NCBI RefSeq assembly: GCF_000368925.1
Contig: NZ_KB849754.1
Coordinates: 252,296 to 282,975 of the forward strand
Source: Acinetobacter bereziniae LMG 1003 = CIP 70.12
GTDB taxonomy: Bacteria; Pseudomonadota; Gammaproteobacteria; Pseudomonadales; Moraxellaceae
Direction of reading: 5' to 3'
Length of the DNA: 30,680 bases
Position 1 is the stretch's first letter, and every line of letters starts with the position of its first letter. This document shows, one piece after another, positions 24,135 to 30,680 of the stretch. Both the position numbers and the translations under genes were made by a program. The notes under the pieces are model-generated. The model made no database searches. It worked only from the letters and a program-made list of their open reading frames with translations, and had not been told where the DNA came from.

Positions 24135-24944
24135 ATGGACTACTCTAATAATGCTTCATTACAAGAGCTACTAAACCCATCTAACCAGTCTTCTTTAGAA
24201 GTTCATGTTAGTAATGTTGAACAGCAAGCTCGTTATGAAGCCATGCTTGAATTGGTTAAGCAAAAAGGTATTAAGTTAGGGATCAATACGTATTTAAGCA
24301 ACGCTCGTGAGGTCATCAAAAGCCAAGAGCGTAACCTTGATACAATCTTTAACTTTAAACCTTACATGATCAAAGGTGTTGTTGTTCCCCCGGTTATTAT
24401 TGAATCAAAAGATGTAACTGAGACACCTAATGCCATGTCGTACAAGACGACTAAGCAGACTTATAAAATCTTGAAACAAGCTCGTTTCAGTACTCGTGCA
24501 CCTGATTGGCGTCAGTACCTTGTTTTCCCTACACTTGATAGCAATGTTGATTACGTGACTTTCATTCCGAAAGAAATGTTACCAGCTAACGAACAAGAAC
24601 GAAAAATATGGAAAGAGACTGCTGCTAAGTCTTATGAAATGGGTTTAGTTGAGGGCCGAAATATTGTTGAAGATGCAGTAGATCGTCTTAAACGAGATTA
24701 TTTGGGGATGGTTACTTTCCATAAGTTTGTTTTAGAGGGCAAGTTATCAATGCCAGCATTTAGCAGTCAATCACTGGCTGTTACTTCTACACAAGACACT
24801 ATTGCTCTTGATATGAAATTGCTTCAAATCCAACAATTACCGCAGTTCAATTCAAATATTGAAACTTGGAAACCAATTCTCCAACCTGAACAAATTGCAC
24901 CTAGCTATCAAATTCCAAAAATTAACCTTGTTAGCGAACCTTAA
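24135..24944 (+). CDS. traI: TraI/DotC outer-membrane complex protein, 269 aa
   Basis: DotC-family sequence: EQQARYEAMLELVKQKGIKL near residues 38-57, NLDTIFNFKPYMIKGVVVPPVI, RAPDWRQYL, and a C-terminal helical part with YEMGLVEGRNIVEDAVDRL. Unlike DotC of Legionella, a lipoprotein, no signal peptide or lipobox is visible: the N-terminus MDYSNNASLQELL is polar, and in-frame stops lie just upstream. GGAG sits five bases before the ATG, supporting the start. It follows traH by 37 bases. Confidence 0.85.
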   Translation: MDYSNNASLQELLNPSNQSSLEVHVSNVEQQARYEAMLELVKQKGIKLGINTYLSNAREVIKSQERNLDTIFNFKPYMIKGVVVPPVIIESKDVTETPNAMSYKTTKQTYKILKQARFSTRAPDWRQYLVFPTLDSNVDYVTFIPKEMLPANEQERKIWKETAAKSYEMGLVEGRNIVEDAVDRLKRDYLGMVTFHKFVLEGKLSMPAFSSQSLAVTSTQDTIALDMKLLQIQQLPQFNSNIETWKPILQPEQIAPSYQIPKINLVSEP

Positions 24945-24971
24945 GTTCGCTAACTCAATTGGAAGTTTTAA

Positions 24972-26267
24972 ATGCAAATGAAGGTTTCGACATTAAAAGC
25001 AAAATCTGCATTATTTGATGTTAACAAGATTAAAGGATCTGAAAATAAGATTCTGACAGCTACCAAAGACATTCGCAAAGACTACGATTCTAGTCGTGGT
25101 TTTGGTTTGGCTACATTAACAGCCATAACGACATACAAAGATCCGAAACAAGGGTTTAAAAGTCGCGATGAATTTGAAAGTCTTCTATATGAAGCATTAG
25201 CTCATGGTGCTTCAGATATTTTCATTAGTCCAGATCGCCCCATCACAATGATGAAAGACTTGGAGTTATATTCGTTAACACACCGTATTATCAATCGTGA
25301 TGAAGCTTTACACATCCTAAGAACGATTGCTGATGAAAATGCCTACTTAGTCCTTATTAATAATAAGTTTATTAATAAGGCATATCGTATTCTGCAGAAA
25401 GACGCTTCAGGTAAGGAAACTCGTTATAACTTTCGTGTGAACGTATCTCGAACTTCGTATCGTGGATCTGGAGATTCTTTTCAGATAACGTTACGTACAA
25501 TTTCTGGCATCCCCCCTCACTTTTCAAAAGTGGGTTTAGATGAAGATTTCATCAAAAGATCGCTACCTCACAATGGTTGCTACATCATCGGCGGTATCAC
25601 TGGTTCTGGTAAAAGTACAACACTAGCTTCAAATATTCGCTATGTGTTGGAAAATAATACTCATATTCGTGGAAATATTTTAACTCACAACGAGCCTATC
25701 GAATACGAGTATGATGCAATTGAAAGCACACACAGTATTGTTAGTCAAAGCGAAATCCCCAATAACTTCGAGACTTTTGCGGATGCAAATAGAGAGGCGA
25801 TGCGTAGACGTCCTGCTGCAGTTGAAATCGGTGAATTGCGAGATAAAGAAACAATTTCTGCAGCTCTAGAACTTTCTTTAACTGGCCACCCTGTTTTTGC
25901 AACGGTTCACGCAACCACAGTAGACAAAATTATTCCACGTATGTTGAAGCGCTTTAAGCATGAAGAACATCTTCAGGCTGCAGCTGACATTATTGGTTCA
26001 GTTTATACATTGATTGCTCAACGTCTTGTTAAAGATGTGAACGGCAAGGTATTTGCTGTAAGGGAACACTTAATTTTTTCACCTCAACTTAAAGAACAAT
26101 TGCTTTTAATTGATGATATTCATGCTCAACAGAAGTTTATTCGAGAGTTAATGATTAATTCTGATGGTTCAGATCCAAACATCAGTAAGAGTTTCAGGAA
26201 ACAAGCTGACGATCTACTCAAAGCTGGTCGTTTGCATGAAGACTACTATTACAAACTGATTTATTAA
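24972..26267 (+). CDS. traJ: TraJ/DotB secretion ATPase, 431 aa
   Basis: A PilT/VirB11-type hexameric ATPase that energises the channel from the cytoplasm. Walker A is GGITGSGKST at 207-216; the EIGELRDKET stretch at 285-294 is the Walker B region, and the GHPVFATVHA box at 305-314 carries the conserved His. The N-terminal PAS-like domain includes LAHGASDIFI. The length agrees with DotB (about 380) and R64 TraJ. GGAAG six bases upstream supports the ATG at 24972; a second ATG follows two codons later. It lies between traI and traK, as in IncI plasmids. Confidence 0.93.
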   Translation: MQMKVSTLKAKSALFDVNKIKGSENKILTATKDIRKDYDSSRGFGLATLTAITTYKDPKQGFKSRDEFESLLYEALAHGASDIFISPDRPITMMKDLELYSLTHRIINRDEALHILRTIADENAYLVLINNKFINKAYRILQKDASGKETRYNFRVNVSRTSYRGSGDSFQITLRTISGIPPHFSKVGLDEDFIKRSLPHNGCYIIGGITGSGKSTTLASNIRYVLENNTHIRGNILTHNEPIEYEYDAIESTHSIVSQSEIPNNFETFADANREAMRRRPAAVEIGELRDKETISAALELSLTGHPVFATVHATTVDKIIPRMLKRFKHEEHLQAAADIIGSVYTLIAQRLVKDVNGKVFAVREHLIFSPQLKEQLLLIDDIHAQQKFIRELMINSDGSDPNISKSFRKQADDLLKAGRLHEDYYYKLIY

Positions 26268-26276
26268 GAGGCGAAT

Positions 26277-26546
26277 ATGGATGATCAATATGCACACTGG
26301 TCGCAATTTAGATTAAATCTAATCCTATGGGGCGGTTTAAACGGATATTTGTTTATACCTTTTCTAGCTGTTGTTATTAAGTTTTCCTTGTTCAAACTTA
26401 TGCTTTTCATCGGCTTGATAGTAGCAACATTGGTTATTGAAAAAGTATTTAAATACAAATACAGCTATATCCCCTCTGCTCTTAGACGCTTAGTTTTTGG
26501 GGGCAATAAATACACTAGACGCGGTAGAAGACGTTACTCGTTGTAA
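26277..26546 (+). CDS. traK: TraK/IcmT-like small membrane protein, 89 aa
   Basis: Two membrane helices at about residues 14-35 and 38-54 follow the AHWSQFR start typical of IcmT, and a basic tail ends in RRGRRRYSL. IcmT and TraK are of this size and plan, and traK follows traJ in IncI plasmids. GAGG lies four bases before the ATG. Its role in the inner-membrane part of the apparatus is established only by family. Confidence 0.8.
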   Translation: MDDQYAHWSQFRLNLILWGGLNGYLFIPFLAVVIKFSLFKLMLFIGLIVATLVIEKVFKYKYSYIPSALRRLVFGGNKYTRRGRRRYSL

Positions 26547-26572
26547 ATCTTGAAAAATTGAAAGGTAAACTT

Positions 26573-27679
26573 ATGAAAAATACTCAAAATGAAAAACCAG
26601 CGATTGAAGAACGTTATATTGTTCTAGGTATTGATGATGGACATGGCGGTACAAAGCTTTATGCTGGTCTAGATCCAGATGGAAATGAAATCAAACTGAC
26701 TATTCCTAGTATTGCTTATTCAGGAAAAGTCCTCACTGGCGAAGAGGAATCTACTGACTATTATGTGGTTAAAGTTAATGAAAACCTTTATACAGTTGGT
26801 AAGAAGATCAATAGTAGTGTTCCTCTAGATACCAGAACAGATGAATACCCGACATCTGAATATAACAAGGCACTAATACACCAGGCAATTAAGGCCTATA
26901 TTGACCTTATCGGAACATATGATGGTAGAGCGTTTGCAATCGCTACTTCACTTCCTGTTAGTCGCTATTACACACCTGAAAAAACCAAAAACATGCCACT
27001 TATTGATATGAAAACTAATTTTCTACTCAATGGTGATGTTTGCTACAACTTAAAAGATCATAAAGCTGGTAAACCGCTTAATATCATTAAAAGACATATT
27101 GTTAAATGTGAAGCTCAAACGGCTTATTTTAATGAGATTATTGATGTACACGGAAACGGGTCAGAAGATAGTGATCTTTTAATAAGTTCTGAATGTGCTG
27201 TAATCGATATTGGCGGTAAAACCACTGATATTGTAGTCACATTAGATGGAGGAAACATGCTTGATGGCCATCGTTCTACATCACGTAACCTTGGTATTCT
27301 TACCATCTATGAACGAATCACTAGCTTAATTCTTGAATCTGGCTATAAAACGGTTAACGCTAACTGGCTAGATTTCGCACTAAAATCTGGAACTTATGGT
27401 ATAGGATCTCAAGCCAAAGATATTACAGGTTTAATTCAGCAAGCTAAAAACGAATTCATGATCGAATTAAATAACTTTATCTCTAAACAGATCGGTGGAG
27501 GCGATGATTTAGCATTAGTATTATTTTGTGGAGGCGGTGCAGCTTTTCTTGAAAAAGAGATTAAAGAAAAGTACGACTTACCGAACGTAAGAATCGCAGA
27601 ATCACCAGAGTACGCCAATGCTAAAGGTTTATATAAGTTAGCTAAATACATGTATAAAATGTACGCAGAAATCAAATGA
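26573..27679 (+). CDS. parM: Actin-like plasmid partition ATPase ParM/StbA, 368 aa
   Basis: The actin-fold signatures are in order: phosphate 1 (VLGIDDGHGGTKLYAGLD, about residues 18-34), phosphate 2 (AVIDIGGKTTDIVVTLDGG) and the adenosine-binding stretch (VLFCGGGAAFLEKEI). It polymerises to push sister plasmids apart. AAAGG seven bases before the ATG at 26573 gives MKNTQNEKPA, better than the TTG at 26558. It overlaps the next gene by four bases (ATGA). Placing a segrosome directly after traK suggests co-transcription with the transfer genes. Confidence 0.88.
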   Translation: MKNTQNEKPAIEERYIVLGIDDGHGGTKLYAGLDPDGNEIKLTIPSIAYSGKVLTGEEESTDYYVVKVNENLYTVGKKINSSVPLDTRTDEYPTSEYNKALIHQAIKAYIDLIGTYDGRAFAIATSLPVSRYYTPEKTKNMPLIDMKTNFLLNGDVCYNLKDHKAGKPLNIIKRHIVKCEAQTAYFNEIIDVHGNGSEDSDLLISSECAVIDIGGKTTDIVVTLDGGNMLDGHRSTSRNLGILTIYERITSLILESGYKTVNANWLDFALKSGTYGIGSQAKDITGLIQQAKNEFMIELNNFISKQIGGGDDLALVLFCGGGAAFLEKEIKEKYDLPNVRIAESPEYANAKGLYKLAKYMYKMYAEIK

Positions 27680-28503
27680 CAGATTCAAACTACATACAAC
27701 TATCCTATCAATTAATTCACTTAACAAGAGAAGATCTTGATGTGATTAGTAGTGTTAATAGAAATCTACCAGGTCTAGACTTAAACGCTTTTAGTTTAAG
27801 TCTGCTGTATTTGGGATTTATCTTTTGTACTGACAAGCAGAAGATTTTTCTAAATGCGCCAGTGCAAAATGAAATAGACGAGATGTTTGCACAGCCTGTA
27901 CGAATGAAAATAGATAAAAATGCAAATCAAAAACTATTTAATTCAATTAAAAAACATCCTCAAGGAAAGCTTCGTAGAAATTACATAACTGCTGTTTTAC
28001 ATGCTGGTATAGCGGTTCTAATTGAGCTTTCATACCTTTATAAGTTGTATGAAGTTAATGAGGATATGGCAAGCCTATATTCTGTCAATTCTTTCCTATT
28101 AAGGTTTGGTTTAAGTACTTGTGTTGAAACATACACCAAGTTTAATACTGCTTACTATGTGTATGATATTGAATATCTTGAAAAAAAGTATCTTGATCAT
28201 ATCACCATACAAATACCAGAAAGTAGTAAGGAGAAAAGTGAACAATCACCTAAAAAGCCCGTAACTGATTCTATCAAGAGCAAGGAGGTTCCTGTTCAAA
28301 AAGCAGTTAAGATAAAGGAAGCTAAACATACTGAACATAAAAACATTCAGGACCACTCCCCTACCGTTGAAACATCTCAAAATACCGAAACATCCGAAAT
28401 TAACAATGCTAAACCAAGTCAAAACGTATCTGAATCAAAACCAGTAACCAATCCAAGTAATTCGGATTGGCTTAACAAAACTTTTAATCCAGATCTATTA
28501 TAA
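27676..28503 (+). CDS. Probable ParR-like adaptor of the ParM system, 275 aa
   Basis: The start overlaps the parM stop by four bases, the usual arrangement for the ParR adaptor that joins ParM filaments to the centromere. The N-terminal 190 residues form a helical domain with a basic stretch around HPQGKLRRNYITAVLHAG. The last 85 residues are a low-complexity tail rich in Lys, Glu, Ser, Pro and Asn that ends in SDWLNKTFNPDLL, perhaps the filament-contacting peptide. ParR of R1 is about 117 residues, so this is much longer. The role rests on position alone; no ribbon-helix-helix motif was recognised. Confidence 0.5.
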   Translation: MTDSNYIQLSYQLIHLTREDLDVISSVNRNLPGLDLNAFSLSLLYLGFIFCTDKQKIFLNAPVQNEIDEMFAQPVRMKIDKNANQKLFNSIKKHPQGKLRRNYITAVLHAGIAVLIELSYLYKLYEVNEDMASLYSVNSFLLRFGLSTCVETYTKFNTAYYVYDIEYLEKKYLDHITIQIPESSKEKSEQSPKKPVTDSIKSKEVPVQKAVKIKEAKHTEHKNIQDHSPTVETSQNTETSEINNAKPSQNVSESKPVTNPSNSDWLNKTFNPDLL

Positions 28504-28529
28504 AAAAACCGGCAATGCCGGTTTTTTTT
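28504..28529. terminator. Strong bidirectional terminator between the parR-like gene and parB
   Basis: AAAAACCGGC (28504-28513), an AAT loop and GCCGGTTTTT (28517-28526), followed by three more T; the opposite strand also has an uninterrupted T run. It is placed immediately after the stop of the parR-like gene and 20 bases beyond the parB stop, so it should serve both convergent transcripts. Confidence 0.9.
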
Positions 28530-28548
28530 CATTCAAAGTTTTGAAACT

Positions 28549-29610
28549 TCAATCATTCAAGCTCTTAAAAAACTCTTCAATTTTTCTAGCTTTCTCTTCT
28601 GTAATATCGGCATCCAAGGCTACTCGCAACTTAAGTACACTCTTACCTTTGGTACCACATTCAGAACTCATAGAACCAAATTTAACGCCCTTATCTGTTT
28701 TAAAATCGAATTTATTCTTACTCGATTGTTCTTCAGTAGTAGCTTCTTCAGTTTTTTCAGGCTTAGTCGCCTTATTTGCTTTTTCTTCTTCACTCAAAAT
28801 AGCTATAAATCCTTTATGACGCTTGCCCGTGGATTTAAATTCTTCAACGTATTTATCCCATTCTGGTCTTAACAAGTCGAAAATTGCTTTTTCGGTTTTA
28901 GTTTCTAAAGCTTTATTTATTGCGGTATTCACTTCTTGAGCAATATATCCAGAAATTAGCTCAGGATCTTCGTTCAAAGAGTCCAAAATGAACTCAGGTA
29001 AGTCTAGAATATATTTGAGACGGAAATACTTCGACTTATCAATCGCAAATTTTTCAGTAACAAATTCATAACTTTCAAAAGGATAACCGAACTCTTCACA
29101 TAATTGCTTGATTTTTAATATGCTTTCAAAATCTGTAAGATTATGTCTAGCAGTATTATCCAATAAAGCTGTTATAGCAGCTTTATCATCATTCATAGAT
29201 GTTTTAACTAAAGCAGTAATTCTCTTTAGCTTTAAAATCTCTTTAATTGCTCTAAAACGTCTCTCACCAGCAATTAACTCGTAACGATTACCCTTCTGTC
29301 GAACTGTAATCGGGTTAATTTGTCCATTAATTTCTATATCAGCAGCCAAAATTGGCAACTTCTCATATACACGTTTATTCATGATACGTGGTTGATAAGG
29401 TGATGGATCAATTAAATCAATGTCGATTGATTCTAAATGAGATCCGCTAACAATATTTTTTGTTTCTCGCTTAGCTAGTGGGTTAAGACTCCCCTCTTCT
29501 ATGGCTGGAGTCGCTGTATTTTCTTTTACATCAGTAACTTGAGCATCACTCCCTGTTGCATTAGCAACAGGTGTTTTTTTCATGCTTTTTACTTTATCTT
29601 TAAAGTTCAT
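28549..29610 (-). CDS. parB: ParB partition protein (CTPase), 353 aa
   Basis: Residues 60-130 form the ParB/Spo0J N-terminal domain: IDLIDPSPYQPR, NGQINPITVRQ and GERRFRA at 115-121, the CTP-binding motif. A helix-turn-helix region follows (FESILKIKQLCEEFGYPFES to KYFRLKYILDLP). The Lys/Glu/Thr-rich linker and a C-terminal domain for dimerisation complete the protein. It binds parS and loads as a clamp. AAGGTG precedes the ATG. It lies nine bases downstream of parA. Confidence 0.9.
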   Translation of the reverse strand: MNFKDKVKSMKKTPVANATGSDAQVTDVKENTATPAIEEGSLNPLAKRETKNIVSGSHLESIDIDLIDPSPYQPRIMNKRVYEKLPILAADIEINGQINPITVRQKGNRYELIAGERRFRAIKEILKLKRITALVKTSMNDDKAAITALLDNTARHNLTDFESILKIKQLCEEFGYPFESYEFVTEKFAIDKSKYFRLKYILDLPEFILDSLNEDPELISGYIAQEVNTAINKALETKTEKAIFDLLRPEWDKYVEEFKSTGKRHKGFIAILSEEEKANKATKPEKTEEATTEEQSSKNKFDFKTDKGVKFGSMSSECGTKGKSVLKLRVALDADITEEKARKIEEFFKSLND

Positions 29611-29619
29611 ATCAGCACC

Positions 29620-30456
29620 TTATAATTTTTTGTATTCAGAAACCATTAGATCTACAAGTTGATTAATTGCTTGTTTTGCTGGTGTTTCTTTTCCAGCATC
29701 CAGATCAAATACGGAACACTTAACATATGATGCTTGACTAAAAACCGTAGCATTTGGAATGCAGATTAATTCCTTATTTACCAGTTTTTCTTGTAATTTT
29801 GGTTGAGCATATTCATTGCGAATATCTTCAGCCAAGGTAAGATCCACTGTATTACGCTTGTTATAAAAGTTTAGTACTGGCGATAGAATTTTTAAATCTG
29901 GATTGCTTGTCTCTAAATCATCCATAGAGTTAAGTATATCTTCCAAACCCTGAATACTGTATTCACCCTGTAATGGAATTAATAAACTGTTTGATGCTAA
30001 CAAAGCATTAAAAGTTAAAGTTTCCATTCGCGGTGGACAATCTAACAAAATAAAGTCGAAATCCCCTTTTATCTTTCTTAATACACTTCTAATAATTTCA
30101 TTAGGAACTGGACTAGAACGCTGAATATTGATTTCAACATCACGAATGTTATTAGCACAAGCAATCAAAGACACATTTTCAAAGTTGGTTTTATCTGGAC
30201 CTTGTATAACATCGTGAATGTTAATTGTTTTATAGTTTTCAAAAATATCTTTTAGAGTGCCATCTATATCGTTAATATCTGGAACATTTGAAATATGTTT
30301 TGTTGCATTACGTTGGCTATCTAAGTCGATTACTAAAACCGTATAACCTAATTTTCCAAGCTTAGCAGCACAATTCACCGTAGATGTTGTTTTGCCCACA
30401 CCACCTTTAAAGTGGATGCTTGTACAAATATAAGTTTTTCCTGAGTTCTTTTCCAT
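29620..30456 (-). CDS. parA: ParA partition ATPase, 278 aa
   Basis: Deviant Walker A KGGVGKTT at residues 17-24 with the signature N-terminal Lys, A' region VLVIDLDSQ at 41-48, and Walker B region FDFILLDCPPR. This is a ParA/MinD-type ATPase without an N-terminal DNA-binding domain, so ParB is likelier to regulate the operon. It would bind nucleoid DNA and position plasmids in partnership with ParB. AGGTGATTGAAAA ATG provides the start. Upstream lie a TTTTTCACTTTA site and the 47-bp repeats. Confidence 0.93.
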   Translation of the reverse strand: MEKNSGKTYICTSIHFKGGVGKTTSTVNCAAKLGKLGYTVLVIDLDSQRNATKHISNVPDINDIDGTLKDIFENYKTINIHDVIQGPDKTNFENVSLIACANNIRDVEINIQRSSPVPNEIIRSVLRKIKGDFDFILLDCPPRMETLTFNALLASNSLLIPLQGEYSIQGLEDILNSMDDLETSNPDLKILSPVLNFYNKRNTVDLTLAEDIRNEYAQPKLQEKLVNKELICIPNATVFSQASYVKCSVFDLDAGKETPAKQAINQLVDLMVSEYKKL

Positions 30457-30516
30457 TTTTCAATCACCTTTCAAGTAAAGTCAAACAATACAATATTTGA
30501 AAAATATTTAAAATAC

Positions 30517-30528
30517 TTTTTCACTTTA
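30517..30528. promoter_or_regulatory. TTTTTCACTTTA site upstream of parA
   Basis: This 12-mer is identical to the first copy of the tandem repeat in front of the recombinase-tra operon (22646-22657) and lies about 60 bases before the parA start in an AT-rich promoter-like region. A shared regulator is possible; a promoter could not be resolved. Confidence 0.4.
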
Positions 30529-30588
30529 TTTTTAATATATTTCAACTTTTTCAATCTATATGCCTAACATGTGTCCATATCTTATGTG

Positions 30589-30680
30589 TTTTTCATTATC
30601 AGACTGATAACAGCTTTAGATTCCTTGGCGTGGATTTTTTCATTATCAGACTGATAACAGCTTTAGATCCCTTGGCGTGG
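30589..30680. repeat. 47-bp tandem direct repeats with a 15-bp palindrome (array continues off the window)
   Basis: Two copies with a 47-base period, nearly identical (one T/C difference), starting at about 30589 and 30636. Each holds TTATCAGACTGATAA (copy 1 at 30596-30610), a perfect palindrome with 7-base arms, then CAGCTTTAGAT and CCTTGGCGTGG. The second copy reaches the last base of the window. The place upstream of parA suits a centromere (parS) or iterons of an origin; the two cannot be separated here. Confidence 0.75.

Noticed and set aside
30589..30680. CRISPR array
   Set aside because: The copies repeat over their full 47 bases, without variable spacers; they are simple tandem repeats.
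1..30680. tRNA, rRNA, relaxase or replication initiator genes
   Set aside because: None could be recognised on either strand; they are presumed to lie outside the window.

Overview
The window looks like part of a large conjugative plasmid from an AT-rich gammaproteobacterium, most likely Acinetobacter or another Moraxellaceae. That host is an inference from base composition and gene style; no chromosomal marker is present. The core is a type IVB (I-type, Dot/Icm-like) conjugation apparatus related to the tra/trb genes of IncI plasmids. It is flanked by plasmid-maintenance genes and a block of unrecognised genes.

Layout. 1-250: the tail of an IS3-family insertion sequence. 425-1175: two small unknown genes on the + strand, ended by a hairpin terminator. 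1231-6539: a tightly packed minus-strand operon of about ten unknown genes; its last gene is a membrane-anchored zinc metalloprotease (HExxH plus ExxxD), and one small member carries an apparent homopolymer frameshift. 6626-7394: a small minus-strand ORF and a + strand gene broken by an apparent extra C. 7435-15691: trbC/dotL (coupling ATPase), traU/dotO (VirB4-like ATPase), an unknown 399-residue protein and traT/dotN (HNH-type zinc protein), all on the minus strand. 15757-15782: terminator. 15802-22567: a long minus-strand operon, in transcription order a tyrosine recombinase, a small DotJ/TraL-like protein, traM/dotI, traN/dotH, traO/dotG, traP/dotF, traQ/dotE and traR/dotP. 22568-23650: an AT-rich divergent intergenic region with tandem repeats, a palindromic operator-like site and a perfect DnaA-box match. 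23651-28503, + strand: traH/dotD, traI/dotC, traJ/dotB, traK/icmT, then parM and a parR-like gene. 28504-28529: terminator. 28549-30456, minus strand: parB and parA, a second partition system. 30589-30680: the start of a 47-bp tandem repeat array with a 15-bp palindrome, cut by the window edge.

How the genes work together. DotC/DotD/DotH homologues form the outer-membrane core, DotG and DotF link it to the inner membrane, and DotI/DotJ, DotE and DotP sit at the inner membrane. DotB and DotO are the energising ATPases, and DotL with DotN receives substrate. Relaxase, oriT, rep, traY/dotA and trbA/dotM were not found and presumably lie outside the window. ParM/ParR-like and ParA/ParB would segregate the plasmid.

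The most unusual signals are at DNA level. The hexamer CGCCGT (either strand) occurs 43 times by eye between 298 and 18922 and never in the remaining 11.7 kb. The palindrome core GTATATAC, often as TTGGTATATAC, occurs eight times, several of them upstream of operons. Both are described under findings.
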